DNA of 64,000 bases from Comamonas testosteroni ATCC 11996 (GTDB taxonomy: Bacteria > Pseudomonadota > Gammaproteobacteria > Burkholderiales > Burkholderiaceae_C): the NCBI RefSeq assembly GCF_000241525.1, contig NZ_AHIL01000032.1:62001-126000 (forward strand). Reading direction: 5' to 3'. Made by a program: the position numbers and the translations under genes. A model generated the notes under the pieces. It ran no database searches and was not told the origin of the DNA. It saw only the letters and a list, made by a program, of their open reading frames with translations. Position 1 is the first letter of the stretch; each line of letters opens with the position of its first letter. This document shows, piece by piece, positions 1-11,900 of this stretch.

Positions 1-703
1 CAGCAGAATCTGTTACCACAGCACCACTAGTCGAACTCTTTTCGGAGACTCGTTTTATCAGTCGATAGAAGGGTGATTCTTTGTCGCGATTGAGAAGATT
101 ACAAATCTCTGCAGGGAGTTTTCGCAGGCTAAGGTCTCTAGGTAGCAAGACACTGCGAGTTTCTGGCAATAACTCGTTGATCAATCTTGAGGATAGTGGC
201 TTGGCTTTATTTACAAGAATGAACTGCTCGCGCTGGATCTCGAGGCTGTCAGAAACGAATCCAATCACTGGTACTGGAATCGTCTTATTACCAATCTGAC
301 TAAGAGCCAATGACCGTTGCTGGCCATCGACGATCCACGCGACGCGTTCCCCTTCCTTGAATAGCGGAATGGTTAGGGTGCCGGATTGTGCTAGGCCAAG
401 ATCCCCTGTCGGTTTGGTTCCCCTAGATGCGGAGAACTTCACCACTGGCGAAAGTGCAAGGATGATTGCATTAGGGAACAGTACATCACCTTGCAATAAG
501 TAATCAGCAATTCCCTTGACATGACTGCGAATTTCAGGGCGTTGAAATCCCTTGAGATTGTCAGTCTGGTCGCGCTCCACTCGAGAAATGTCCGCGACAC
601 GCATGATGTCTGGTCCACTGATGAAGAACGCATAGACATCCAATTTGTCGCCCTGCTGGGTGTGCAGAGCACGAACAACGATTTCTGAGGTATTGTCTGT
701 CAT
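1..703 (-). CDS. DGQHR-domain (DndB-like) protein, C-terminus beyond window
   Basis: Reading leftward from the ATG at 703, the frame stays open to the window edge, giving 234 residues of a truncated protein. A DGQ-Q-R version of the DGQHR motif sits at residues 126-130, preceded by the GFQRPEIRSHV region and followed by an FILVNKAKPLSSRLINELLP-type segment; both are typical of DGQHR/DndB-like proteins. DGQHR proteins are ParB-related. They occur in DNA phosphorothioation (DndB) and 7-deazaguanine DNA modification (DpdB) loci, and also as orphans. The ATG overlaps the stop of the upstream gene by 4 nt (ATGA), so the two are translationally coupled. Family membership is fairly sure. A role in DNA modification or defence is an inference. 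Confidence 0.75.
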   Translation of the reverse strand, partial: MTDNTSEIVVRALHTQQGDKLDVYAFFISGPDIMRVADISRVERDQTDNLKGFQRPEIRSHVKGIADYLLQGDVLFPNAIILALSPVVKFSASRGTKPTGDLGLAQSGTLTIPLFKEGERVAWIVDGQQRSLALSQIGNKTIPVPVIGFVSDSLEIQREQFILVNKAKPLSSRLINELLPETRSVLLPRDLSLRKLPAEICNLLNRDKESPFYRLIKRVSEKSSTSGAVVTDSA

Positions 704-1644
704 AGCCTGTTGGACTTCATTTCATCACGCATGCTTCGCCACAAGCCTTTGAAGCGCGATTGTTCGCATTTGACTAAGAGGTCGTCTCGTAGCACGCGCA
801 GGAGGCGACTGCTGCTGCCTTCATTCGCTAGCCAATGTAGACGCAGGAGTGCTTGTATCTCATCGTCAGAGCGCTTTTGCCGTTCTGGCAGCGTTCTCAC
901 GACTTGTTTGGACATGGCTGCATTAACGACTACACGTGCCTCATCGAGCCCTAGCGTGTGAGCTTGAAGGGTCTCCACGAAATGCCGCAGAGCCCGCTGT
1001 GGAAAGTCATTCCTCGTCCCGGCAAAAGACGTCGACTCTAAACGCTCGTCATAGGGAAGTACAAGGCGTGTGAAGTCGGCGGGCGCTTGGCGGAGCCAAG
1101 CCGGGGAAGAAAAAATGCGTAATCGTGTCCGGTCTCGTGGTGCAAGTGTCAATAACTCATCGTCGATCATTGCTAGGTAGGTAGAGGGCATTGCCAAATA
1201 GACGATTGCCTGTGGATGACTATCTAGTAGGGATGCAATTGGCAAGGGCTTACCAAGGCTACGGTTGAGTGCACTCCACCAATGCTTGGGGCTCAGCCCT
1301 AAACGTTTGAGAGCCGGTAGGACTGTGGCTCCGGATGCGCCTACAGTCAGGTCATATGCTGGAACAGTGTCGTCAGCGGAAACCAAGCCTAGACCGGCGG
1401 ATAGCACATAGAGTTGGCCATCTAATCCTGCAGCTGCAACTTCGGCTTCACGAAATGCTCGGCCGGCATACAACTGTCGTGCAATGTGGTGAGATGGCGC
1501 TGCACTAAGTGCGGTTCTCCATACCTGAGCGATCTCATCAACTGTTCTGTAATGGGATGAGTATTTCGTCAGGGTGACGTCTGCGCTATACAGTTTTCTA
1601 CCTGTACAATTGGTAATGATGATTGCTTGCTTTGCAGTTTTCAT
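700..1644 (-). CDS. Uncharacterised partner of the DGQHR protein
   Basis: A 314-aa protein when started at the ATG at 1644, which has a GAAGG ribosome site about 7 nt upstream; an in-frame ATG at 1680 lacks one. The N-terminus holds an IIITNCTGRK segment. Around residues 75-115 lie LYAGRAF and LYVLSAGLGLVS followed by PAYDLTV. This layout recalls the DUF6884/YaaA-like pattern (Y-G-x-x-F ... LSAxxGL ... PYD), but I could not confirm the family. No signal peptide or membrane segment is visible. It is the first gene of a coupled pair with the DGQHR protein, so the two probably act together. Function unknown. Confidence 0.7.
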   Translation of the reverse strand: MKTAKQAIIITNCTGRKLYSADVTLTKYSSHYRTVDEIAQVWRTALSAAPSHHIARQLYAGRAFREAEVAAAGLDGQLYVLSAGLGLVSADDTVPAYDLTVGASGATVLPALKRLGLSPKHWWSALNRSLGKPLPIASLLDSHPQAIVYLAMPSTYLAMIDDELLTLAPRDRTRLRIFSSPAWLRQAPADFTRLVLPYDERLESTSFAGTRNDFPQRALRHFVETLQAHTLGLDEARVVVNAAMSKQVVRTLPERQKRSDDEIQALLRLHWLANEGSSSRLLRVLRDDLLVKCEQSRFKGLWRSMRDEMKSNRL

Positions 1645-1830
1645 TTCATTGCCTTCATCTTTGTAAAAAACTGCAATCAAATTCGGTCGGGAATTCTACC
1701 ATTACTGCAAAGATAGGCGGTTTTTTTTGTGTGTAGTTTTGGGGCGAGTCTAGGCCAAAGGCGTAAAGGCTGTGCTCCATTTAGTGAGTCGCCCCGGTTT
1801 GTGAGGATGCTCAACTCTCTGATAGGAACA

Positions 1831-2410
1831 AGTCGAACAAGTTCTCTCCCAAGGTGCGTAAGCGCGCGGTGAAGATGGTGCAGGAGTTCCGTGGAGAGTA
1901 CCCGTCGCTGTGGACGGTCCTCGATTCCATCGCACCGAAGATTGGATGTGTGCCGCAGACCTGGAACGAGAACGGGCCAACCTTACCGAGGTTGACGCTG
2001 GCGTGCAGGAAGGCCTCACTATCAGTGAGGCCCGGCGGATGAAGGCGTTGGCGCGAGAAGTCAAAGAACTACGCCGGGCCAATGAAATATTGAAACTGGT
2101 CAGCGCGTTTTCCGCCCAGGCGGAACTCGACCGTCGGTTCAAGTCCTGGAGGACTCGACAAGTACCGCGATGCCTTCGGGATCGAGTCACTCTGCAAGGT
2201 CTTGCAGGTCGTCTCGTCGGTATATCGAAGGCATGCGGCACTGCTGCGCAAACTCCACAAGCGCTGAGATGCTGATGCCACAGATTGAACGTGTCTGGCA
2301 GGTCAACATGCAGATCTACGGCGCCGACAAGGTGTGGCGGCAACTGGCATGTGAAGGCGTTGTCGTGGCCGGGCACGGTTGAGTGACTGATGCGCAGGCT
2401 GAGCCCTAGC
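1831..2410 (+). mobile_element. IS3-family (IS51/IS407-like) transposase remnant
   Basis: Pieces of OrfA and OrfB of an IS3-type element are readable in shifting frames. From about 1851 there is [20 protein letters not shown] and PKIGCVPQT. After a frameshift near 1965 come [14 protein letters not shown] and AELDRRFKS. An OrfB start ([17 protein letters not shown]) follows near 2160, and a later piece reads IERVWQVNMQIYGADKVWRQL. The catalytic core of OrfB is missing and the sequence stops resembling a transposase near 2410. This is a dead fragment. Confidence 0.75.
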
Positions 2411-2872
2411 CGAGAACAGCCATCATAGGCTGCAGCAATTACTAAACGAATAGCCCGGATGTAAGACAGCAAACCCCTCCAGACCATCATGATGCAGAAA
2501 CTTGCTCTCCCTGGGCGGTCCATATAGGCGATTCAAATGTGTATAAACTGACCAAATCAGGGAAGTAAACGGGCAACCGCATCGAAGAGTTGGAGATGGG
2601 CAGAGAATGCATCGATGATGGGTATAGTTCATCCATCATTCGGTGATGCATGAACTGGGATGGACAGCGGACAAACTAGGCGAATGCGTCTGGAGCGGGT
2701 ACAAGAATTCAAGTGAGCCTGGAATCGAACCATTCGTTCCAAAGCAGTCCAGCCTTAGTTGAACTTAATCGGGGGAACAACATGGGGAACAATCGCATGG
2801 AAATTTTTCATGAAATTGTTATTTCATGAGGTTTATTGAAGATGATTCAATTGACGCCAGCCCATTCAAGAC
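2411..2872. other. Gene-free stretch
   Basis: No reading frame with coding character is visible between the IS remnant and the hairpin at 2873. The sequence resembles degraded mobile-element flank. Confidence 0.5.
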
Positions 2873-2907
2873 ACCGCCACACACTGGAAAGCCTAGTGTG
2901 TGGCGGT
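2873..2907. terminator. Rho-independent terminator hairpin
   Basis: A 13-bp perfect stem (ACCGCCACACACT paired with its complement at 2895-2907) is followed on the plus strand by TTTTCTTT. No intact gene lies immediately upstream, so it looks left over from a lost gene. Confidence 0.75.
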
Positions 2908-3006
2908 TTTTCTTTGCACTTTGGTGTGCTGTGGTGTCCATCAAATCGCACCGATTTCGCACCGATCATTTTTTTCTTTCACGATGCGAAAATCAGGCTT
3001 GGGCTT

Positions 3007-4224
3007 CTAGTAGTCGTCCCTGATGAATTTGCCGTAGGTGCGGAAGACCATCTCCACATCCTCATGCCCCAACTGGCTGGCCACGTACGATGGATTGGCG
3101 CCGGCCGTCAGCAAGGCCTAGGCATAGGTGTGACGGACTTGGTATAGGTTGCGATACTCCACCTCGGCACGTTTGCAGACTGGTTGCAGAGTGTCTTGCG
3201 GATCTGGGCGTCGGTGCTCCATGGCTCGCTTGTCCGAGGGTTGAGCCAGATGCGCTCTCCCTTGAGCTCGGAAATAGGACGCTGGGCGCGCAGCGCAGGG
3301 AGTGCCTCGGCGGACAGCTCCACATCACGGATACCGGCGGCCGTCTTGGGCCCCTTGATCACGCCAGCGACCTGATTGAGCTCTATTCGGACAATGGCTC
3401 GCTTCCAATCTATGTGGCTCCATTGCAACGCCTGCAGCTCGCCTGGGCGCAGGCCCGTCTCAAACCAGAACTGGAGCATGGGCTGTTCATCGGGGCGGCA
3501 GGCTTTGAGGATGGCCTCGCGCTCAGCCGCGCTGAACGGCGTCACCACATAGTCGCTGGCCTTTGCCGTTTGCCGAATGAGCTTGGATAGGGCGATGCGC
3601 TAGAAAGGATTGAAGTCGATCAATTCGTCATTCACGGCGTCCTCAAACAAGCTGCGCAGCGGGGTGAGCATGTTCCGGATGGCCTTGCTGGTGCAGTCCA
3701 TTTCCGAAACCCAGTCACGCAGCAGGCTGGGCAGTACCTTACCAATCTGCAGCCGGTGCCAACGGCGCATGCGCTCGCCTGTAATGGCCTTAGCGTAGCC
3801 GTTGTAGGTGGACGGGGACATTTGCCCGTTCTTGACCTGGCGGTCAAAGGTGTCCAGCTGCTTTTGCAGCAGCGTTTCCATGAGCGGGTTCCTTTGTGAC
3901 GGCGATGCGGCTCTTGGGCTGTTCGGGAAGTAGTCGGCATAGGAGAAGCCGCCTTCGCTTGCGGCGGATTTCGTCACGCAAAGAGGCAGCGCGCTGAATG
4001 CTGCTCTTGTTGATGGCACAGGCAGGGAGCAACTCGCGGCACTTCTGACCCTCCCAGGTGAAGGCAATTTGCAGCCTGTCGCCTGAGACGAGATGGCGAA
4101 TCTTTACGCCGGGCAGTGTTGCTTGGGCAAGGCCGTGTGCAAGGTACTGTTGCAGCACGGCTGCCTCAAGCCCGCCAAGGGCCGTGAATACGACGCCAAG
4201 CACCGGCTGCCCGGCATGGGTCAT
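3007..4224 (-). pseudogene. Tyrosine recombinase (phage-type integrase) pseudogene
   Basis: On the minus strand an integrase can be stitched together. The N-terminal part has VKIRHLVSGDRLQIAFTWEG (arm-binding type). The core-binding part includes LLQKQLDTFDRQVKNGQM. The catalytic part has TGLRPGEL (first catalytic Arg), then YQVRHTYA, GHEDVEMVFRTYGKFI and a terminal RDDY. It is broken by a frameshift near 3975, an in-frame TAG at 3600-3602, another frameshift near 3165 and a second TAG near 3118. It is the left-hand marker of an old phage or island insertion. Confidence 0.85.
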
Positions 4225-4272
4225 GCCTGGTGCTACCAGTTCACGCCCGCCATCGTGGAGCTGGAGATCTAG
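4110..4272 (+). pseudogene. C-terminal fragment of an unrecognised gene
   Basis: A plus-strand frame ending at the TAG at 4270 reads KAVCKVLLQHGCLKPAKG and, at its end, CYQFTPAIVELEI. It has coding character but no start, and it overlaps the decayed integrase N-terminus on the other strand. Probably a cut-off gene tail left at an insertion junction. Confidence 0.35.
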
Positions 4273-4388
4273 GCTTGTGCGGTGGCCGGTGTTTTCGGCG
4301 GTCTCTCTTTTTTTGCCAACACTGTGCGGTGAGATGGCCGGAGTGCTTCATCTGGCCATGGGCAGCAAAACGGGGAGTAAAACTGCTG

Positions 4389-5330
4389 TCAGTTGACCCT
4401 TTGCAGCGCTGCCTCCAGAGCAGCGTTGTCAATTTTCACCTCGGAAGAAGGTGCGAGCTTGCTCAGATATTCATTTACAAGCTCCTGCTGACGTTGCTCG
4501 CGCAAGGCTGCCTGCAAGGTGGGCTTGACTTCCTCCAAGGTCGCCGGACGTGCAGGTTGGCTGGCGAGGAGCTTGAGCACATGGAAACCGGAAGCAGAGC
4601 GCACGGGCTCGCTGATCTGGTTGGGCTGCATGCTGGAAACGATCTCACGAGTCTCCGGCAGAAGCTGGGCCAAGGGCAAATTGCCAACCTCTCCGCCTTT
4701 GCTGGCACTTCGAGCATCCTGGGAGTGCTCCTTGGCAAGTGCTGCAAAGTCACCTGCGCGTGATTGCTTTGTCAACTCTGCTGCTTTGCTGCGCACCGTT
4801 GCGATCGTCGCTCCATCCGCATCGAGCGCAACGGGCAAGAAAATCTGTGCGACCCGATAGGTTGGAGCAACATTGAGTTGTGATCGGTTGCGTTCATAGG
4901 CGGCACGCAGTTCCGCATCGCTGGGAAAGCCTGCAGGCAGCTTGACCAATGACTCCAGGTAGCTGCCGGTGACGATGCGAGCCGTGGTCTCTTTGACGGC
5001 TGCATCAATGCGTGACTTGACCTCTGGGCGCTCGGCCCACTTCTTTCGCTGTGCATCGCGCAGCAGTGCTTCGCCGGCAAGGCGTTGGCGTAACCAGTTT
5101 TCCAAGCCTTCACGGTTGCTCTTGACTTTGGCACGCTCGCCCTCGGGCATGGCCCGTAATAGTTGCTGTACCTCGGCAGCGGAGATATTGATAGAACCCA
5201 GGTTCGCAACGGGTGACTCCGAGTCCTTGGCAGGCGATGGCGCGGCCTGGGCTAGCGTGCTGCAACTCATGAACACTGTCAAAGCCAAGCTTATTGCGCT
5301 ATGCATACGGTGGCGCGTTGTAGATGTCAC
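4389..5330 (-). CDS. Secreted PpiC/parvulin-type peptidyl-prolyl isomerase
   Basis: A 313-aa protein starting at a GTG (5330) with an AGAGGT ribosome site 5 nt upstream. An N-terminal signal peptide (about 30 residues, ending near TLAQA) sends it to the periplasm. A SurA/PrsA-like N-domain (residues about 45-150) precedes the parvulin domain (about 160-260), which shows FAALAKEHSQDARSASKGGEVG and ISEPVRSASGFHVLKL. Parvulins isomerise prolyl bonds, and SurA-like members chaperone outer-membrane proteins. It is divergent from the giant autotransporter across a 632-bp spacer, so it may serve as a dedicated folding helper; that link is inferred from position only. Confidence 0.88.
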   Translation of the reverse strand: MTSTTRHRMHSAISLALTVFMSCSTLAQAAPSPAKDSESPVANLGSINISAAEVQQLLRAMPEGERAKVKSNREGLENWLRQRLAGEALLRDAQRKKWAERPEVKSRIDAAVKETTARIVTGSYLESLVKLPAGFPSDAELRAAYERNRSQLNVAPTYRVAQIFLPVALDADGATIATVRSKAAELTKQSRAGDFAALAKEHSQDARSASKGGEVGNLPLAQLLPETREIVSSMQPNQISEPVRSASGFHVLKLLASQPARPATLEEVKPTLQAALREQRQQELVNEYLSKLAPSSEVKIDNAALEAALQRVN

Positions 5331-5962
5331 AAACTACCTCTTTCTAGGTATACGTTGAATAGGTCATGTATGACACATCGGCACATACATGAAAAAATAT
5401 GAGCGTTTATGTCAAGGCAGCAAAGCCTTTGGCTTTAAAAAGAAAGTATCGGCGACGCTGTATCCGAAAAAATTACAGCAACCCACACAAGTGCAATGAA
5501 TTGGATTTGTGTGGATTCAATAATACACAGATCTTCTCACTTTGATTCCTAGCGCGATTCGCTTAAGTCAACGAAAAAAAGCGGCTTCATTTGGCATCGG
5601 CGCAGTCTTTGGTAGGAGAGATCAGAGCAGTCCAGCATGACCCCCCCCTGCCTTGTTGCTAGCGAAAAAATGAAAGCAATTTCGCGTTGCCAGAAGGTTT
5701 TAAGGTTCACCAATTAACACATCCATTCTGCAGTAATTGATGCCAATCAACTGAGGGTCTTAGCTAAAGAGCGCCTCTTTTAAGTTCTGTTTTTCGTCAA
5801 TATATTATTGCTATGCATAAATCGGCATCTAGTGAATATTCCAATAATCGATTTCAGTGATTGTTTGTTTTTGTTACATCAATTAAATTGTTTGTCGGAC
5901 AGCGGTAAGGACGGGGCACCTTAGGACAGCAGCATTGCCCTGAATCACATTAAAGGGTGAAC
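5331..5962. other. AT-rich divergent intergenic region
   Basis: This 632-bp spacer between the isomerase and autotransporter genes is far richer in A and T than its surroundings and holds no gene. It must contain the promoters of both genes. TTGTTT/TATTAT-like hexamers occur between about 5790 and 5900, but none stands out. A C-run (CCCCCCC) lies at about 5641. Confidence 0.5.
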
Positions 5963-8900
5963 ATGAATAAATGCTACCGATCCATCTGGAATCAGTCTTT
6001 GGGTGCTTGGGTCGCAGCGCCTGAAATAGCTCACTCGGGCACGGCCTCGGTCAATAGTTCGAGGGCGGTCTCTTTGGTAACAGGTTCATCATGCTTCGGT
6101 GGGCGTGCGAGCCCGATTCGGAGAGTGGCGCTTGCTGCTGCTATGTTGTGCGGGGCGGCTCTTAGCCCCGCTGCGTGGGCAACTTGCTCTGTTGCGGGAA
6201 GCACGGTCACCTGCACTGGTGTGCCGAGCCTGCCGCTGTTTCTCAACAACTACGCCAGCGCCGCCAACGGCCTGACGGTCAACGTCAACGCCGGCGCGCA
6301 GATGAACGCCACCCTGGGCGGTCGGGTGCTGGACCTAACCGGGGTCAACATCACCCTGAACAACTCCGGCACCCTGGACCCTGCGCTGCTGGGGCTGGTG
6401 TCGGTGCTCAGCGGCGGCGCGTTCATCGGCACCGGCGCGGCGAGCACGGTCAACGTCCTAAACAACGCCAGCGGCATCATCCGCGGCACCGGCATGGTGC
6501 TCGGGCTCAACCTGACCAGCATCGACGGCCTGGGCATCGGCGTGAACAACGCCGCGGCCGGCACCACCAGCATCACCAACAACGGCACCATCACCTCCAC
6601 AGGCCTGTCGGTGGGCGGCATCAGCCTGGCCGACACCCCGGTGGTTGGCGTGTACGGTGGCTCGACGGTGAACATGACCAACAACGGCAGCGTGCAGGGC
6701 CGGGTGGCGTTCGAGACGTCCGCCGCCGGCAACACGTTCACCAACACCGGCAGCATCACCGGCAGCGTGTCGATGGGGGTGAACAGCACCAACACCTTCA
6801 CCGCCGTGACCGGCTCCAGCGTCAACGTCGGCGATGGCGTGCAGGTCACCGTCGGCCTTGGCGGGCTGATCGGGGTCAACCTGACGTTCGCCCCGACCGG
6901 GCAGATCGACGGCGGCGCCGGCGGCACCAACGCCCTGGTGCTGCAGAACACCCTCGGCGCGGGCGGCGGCGCCAGCGGCAGCGGCACGGTGTCCAGTGCC
7001 ACGTACGTCAACTTCAACAACCTCACCGTCAACAGCGGCACCTGGACCTTGCAGGGGCCGGTGGTCAGCGGCAGCTCGACCCTCAACGGCGGGGTGGTGC
7101 AGTTCAACAACAACGCGGCGTTCGGCAGCGGCGTGCTGACCTCAAACGGCGGGATCCTCCAGGCCAGCAGCGCCGGCCTGAGCCTGGGCAACCTGATCAC
7201 CCTGGGCGCCGGCGGCCTGACGGTGCAGGGCGCCAACGACCTGAGCCTGACCGGCGTGCTGTCCGGCGCCGGCGGCCTGACCAAGGCCGGCGCCGGCCAA
7301 CTGAGTCTGGGGGCGGCGAACACCTTCACCGGCAACACCACGATCAACGCCGGCAGCGTGCAGGTGGGCAACGATCAGGCGTTCAGCAGCGGCACCGTCA
7401 CCATTGGCGGCGCGGCGACCCTGACCGCGCCCGGCACCGTCAACCTGGCCAACGCCATCACCCTCAACGGCGCCCTGACCGCCAGCGGCGCCGGGGCGCT
7501 GACCCTGAGCGGCGCGCTCACCGGCGCCAGCGGCCTGACCAAGACTGGCAGCGGCAGCCTTACCCTCAGCGGCGTCAACACCGGCTACAGCGGCACCACC
7601 ACCCTGAGCGCCGGCACGTTGCGGGTCGGCAACAACAACGCCTTGGGCAGCGGCGCCCTGAACGCGGCCGCCGGCACCAGCCTGGACAGCACCGCCAACG
7701 TCACCCTGAACAACAACGTCGGCCTGACCGGCAGCCTCACCGTGCTGGGCAGCAACAACCTGACCCTGGGCGGCGTGCTCTCCGGCACGGGCGGCCTCAC
7801 CAAGAGCGGCGCGGCCAGCCTGACCCTGACCGGCAACAACACCCAGAGCGGCGCGACCGCCCTCAACGCCGGCACATTGTTCGTGGGCAGCAACACCGCC
7901 CTGGGCACCGGCGCACTGAACACGGCGGCCGGCACCACGCTGGACGCAACCACCGCAGTGAGCCTGGCCAACGCCGTCAACCTGGCGGCGAACCTGGTCA
8001 TCGGCGGCACCCAGGGCCTGGCCCTCAACGGCGTGGTCAACGGTGCCGGCGGGCTGGTCAAGAACGGCACCGCCGCCCTGACCCTGGGCGGCAGCAACGG
8101 GTTTGCCGGCGGTACCTTGCTCAACGCCGGCACGCTGATCGTCGGCGCCAACACGGCGCTGGGCAGCGGCGGCCTGAGCACGGCGGCGGGCACCACGCTC
8201 GACGCCAACACGACGGTGTCGTTGGGCAACGCGGTCACCCTGGGCGGCAACCTGAACATCGGCGGCAGCGCCAACCTGACCCTCGGCGGGGTGGTCGGCG
8301 GCAGCGGCGGGCTGACCAAGAACGGCGCCGCCAACCTGATTCTCAACGGCGCCAACACCTTCCTGGCCGGCACCACCCTGAGCGCCGGCACCCTGACCGT
8401 CGGCAACGCCGGGGCGCTGGGCAGCGGCGATCTGACGGTCACCGGCGCCGCGACCCTGGACAGCAGCGCCAGCGTGGCCCTGGCCAACAACGTGGTGCTC
8501 AACGCCGACCTGAGCATCGGCGGCAGCAACGGGCTGACTCTGGGCGGCGTGGTCAGCGGCGCCAGCCGGCTGATCAAGAACGGCACGGCCAACCTGACCC
8601 TCAACGGCAGCAACACCTACAGCGGCGGCACCACCCTCAACGCCGGCAGCCTGACTGTCGGCAACGGGGCGGCATTGGGCAGCGGCGCCCTGACCGTGGG
8701 CGGGGCGAGCACCCTCAACAGCAACGGCGCGGTCACCTTGGGCAACGCCATCACCCTCAACGCCAACCTCTCGGCCGGCGGCAGCAACGCGCTCACCCTG
8801 GGCGGCGTCATCGACGGTGCCGGCGGGCTGATCAAGACCGGCACCTCCAGCCTGACCCTGACCGGCAACAACACCTACACCGGCTCCACCTCGCTCAACG

Positions 8901-11900
8901 CCGGCACGCTGATCGTCGGCTCCGCCACCGCGCTGGGCGCCGGCAACCTGAACGCGGCGGCCGGCACCACGCTGGACGCCAGCACGGCCACCAGCCTCAC
9001 CAACAACGTCAACCTGGGCGGCAACCTGACCGTCGCCGGCAGCAATGCGCTGACCCTCACCGGTACGGTGTCCGGCGTCGGCGGACTGATCAAGAACGGC
9101 GCCGCCGACCTGACCCTCAACGGCGCCAACACCTACTTCGGCAACACCGCGCTCAACGCCGGCAAACTGATCGTCGGCAATGCCACGGCCTTGGGCAGCG
9201 GCACGCTGAATGCGGCGGCCAACACCACGTTGGACGCCAACACTGCCGTCAGCCTGGGCAACGCCGTGAACCTGGCCGGCGCCCTGAACATCGGCGGCAC
9301 CGCGGATCTGACCCTGGGCGGCACTGTGAACGGCGCCGGCAGCCTGGTGAAGAACGGCACGGCCAACCTGAACCTCAATGGTGCCAACAGCTACCTAGGC
9401 GGGACTACCCTCAATGCCGGCCAGCTCGTGGTCGGCAACGACAACGCGTTGGGGCAGGGCGCCCTGGCAGTGGCAGGTGCCTCGGCCCTCAGCAGCTCCG
9501 GCAATGTCACCCTGGCCAATAACGTTACCCTCAACGCCGGCCTCACTGTCGATGGCGCCAACGACCTGACCCTCAACGGTGTGATCAACGGTACTGCTGG
9601 TTTGACCAAGAGCGGCAGTGGCAACCTGACCATCAATGGCAACAACGGCTACCAGGGCGGCACCCAGCTCAACGCCGGCCGACTGACCTTGGGTAGTAGT
9701 GGCGCCTTGGGCACAGGAACGCTTGCGGTTACGGCCGACGCCACTCTCGCCAACAGCTCGCCGATGGCCCTGGGCAATACCATCGCTCTGAGCAATAGCG
9801 CCAATCTGACCGTCGAAACAGCCAACGCACTGATCCTCAGCGGCGATCTTGGTGGCAACGGCAACCTGATCAAGACCGGCGTGGACGATCTCACCCTGGT
9901 CGGGGTCAAGACATTTACCGGCAATGTCGATATTCAGGCTGGTTCGCTCACCACACTTGGCAGCGGTGTGTTGGCAAACGTCGGAACCCTCAATGTTGGC
10001 TCCAGCGGCCAGTTAAATCTCAATGGCAACGCCAGCCTGGGCAGCCTGACCGGCAGCGGCCAAGTTGATGTTGGTATTGGCAGCGTCCTGAGCCTTGGCA
10101 GCAACAACTTCAACAGCACCTTCGTCGGTAGCCTCAATGGTCAGGGTGGGCTGACCAAGGTCGGCAGCGGCACCCTGCATCTCACCGGCAGCAGCGGCCT
10201 TACCGGTAGCACCAATGTCAACGCCGGTACGCTGAATCTCACCGGCTCGCTGGCCAGCACCCAGCTCAATGTCAACAGTGGCGCTACCCTCACGGGCACC
10301 GGGTCGGCGCTTGGCGTCATCACCATCAACAACGGTGGTCACCTGGCCTTGTCTTCGGGCAATACCTTGTCGGCCGCGTCGCTGACCCTCACCGCCAACA
10401 GCAATGTTGACGTGAGCCTCGCCGTGCCATCAACCACGTCGCTGATGAACATCGGCGGCAACCTGACTCTCGGCGGCAAGCTTTATGTCACCGATGCTGG
10501 CGGGTTCGGTGTTGGTGTCTACCGCTTGTTCAATTACATCGGAGCGCTGACCGACACCAACATGACCGTGGCCGGCGTCCCTGTGGGCTACGCTCTCGGC
10601 GATTTGATGGTGCAGACCCTGGGTAATCAGGTCAACGTGGTGGTGTCGGCACCGAGCTCCAACCTGCGTTTCTGGGACGGTAGCCAGATTATTCCCAATG
10701 GCACCGTGGATGGCGGCACTGGCACGTGGAATGCCGGCGGCACCAACTGGACCAATTCCAACGGCACGTTGAACCAGACCTGGGCCGGCGACTTCGCGGT
10801 GTTCCAGGGTACTGCCGGTACCGTGTCGGTCAATGGCACGCAACTGTTCACCGGGATGCAGTTCCTCACCGACGGCTACAACGTGGTCAACGGCACGTCT
10901 GGGCTACTCACGGCCGTCAACGGCACTGGCGGTACAACGGCGATGCGGGTTGATCCGGGCGTGACCGCCACGGTCGGTGTGAACATCGACGGCAGCGGCA
11001 TTCTCAACAAACTCGACGCCGGCACCCTGGTGCTCAACGGCGCCAACAGCTACACCGGCGGCACCCAACTGGACGGCGGCACGCTGGTGGTCGGCAGCAA
11101 CACCGCACTGGGCACTGGCGCGTTGATCGCCAACGCTGGCACGCAACTGGACAGCAACACCGCCGTGACCCTGGCCAACGCGACCACGTTGAACGGTAAC
11201 CTTACCGTGGTCGGCAGCAACGCACTGACCCTGAACGGTGTGATCGGCGGCACAGGTGGCTTGATCAAGAACGGCGCGGCAAACCTGACGCTGGGCGGCA
11301 ACAACGCCTTCCTCGGCCCGGTGGCGCTGAATGCCGGTGGGCTGATACTCGCCTCCAACACGGCGCTGGGTTCAGCGACGCTGAACGCCGCCAATGGCAC
11401 CACCCTGGATGCCAGTACTGCCGTGACGGCCGGCAACGGCATCAACCTCGCCGGCAACCTCGCGATTGTCGGCAGCAATGCGCTGACCCTCGCCGGCAAC
11501 ATCAACGGCGCCGGCAGCCTGACCAAGAATGGCGCGAGCAACCTGACCCTCAACGGCGGCAACGGTTTCCTCGGTGGCGTCACCCTCAATGCCGGTACGC
11601 TGACGGTCGGCAGCAACACGGCCCTGGGTCTGGGTAACCTCACCGTCGCCGGAGCCTCGACGCTGGACAGCAACGGCGCACAGAGCCTGGGTAACAACGT
11701 GGTGCTCAACGCCAACCTGACCAACGCCGGCAGCAACAACCTGACCCTCGGCGGTGTCGTCAGCGGCACCGGGGCGCTGGTGAAAAACGGCGCGGCCAAC
11801 CTGACCCTCAACGGCATCAACACCTATTCGGGCGGCACCACGCTGAACGCCGGCACCGTGACCCTCGGCACCTCGGCGGTCCTGGGCTCCGGCGCCGTGA

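Noticed and set aside
2640-2760. Possible tRNA-like segment (TGGAATCGAACC) as a left attachment site
   Set aside because: Only a T-arm-like dozen bases match; no anticodon arm or acceptor can be folded, and it does not match the tRNA-Leu fragment.
6175-9522. 1115-codon plus-strand frame inside the autotransporter
   Set aside because: It is the shadow of the GC-rich repeats, with Arg/Gln/His-biased composition and no signal; the autotransporter frame is clearly the real one.
7585-9650. Regular 258-bp periodicity as a CRISPR or satellite array
   Set aside because: The repeats are diverged, coding, and in frame with a signal peptide and barrel; there are no spacers.
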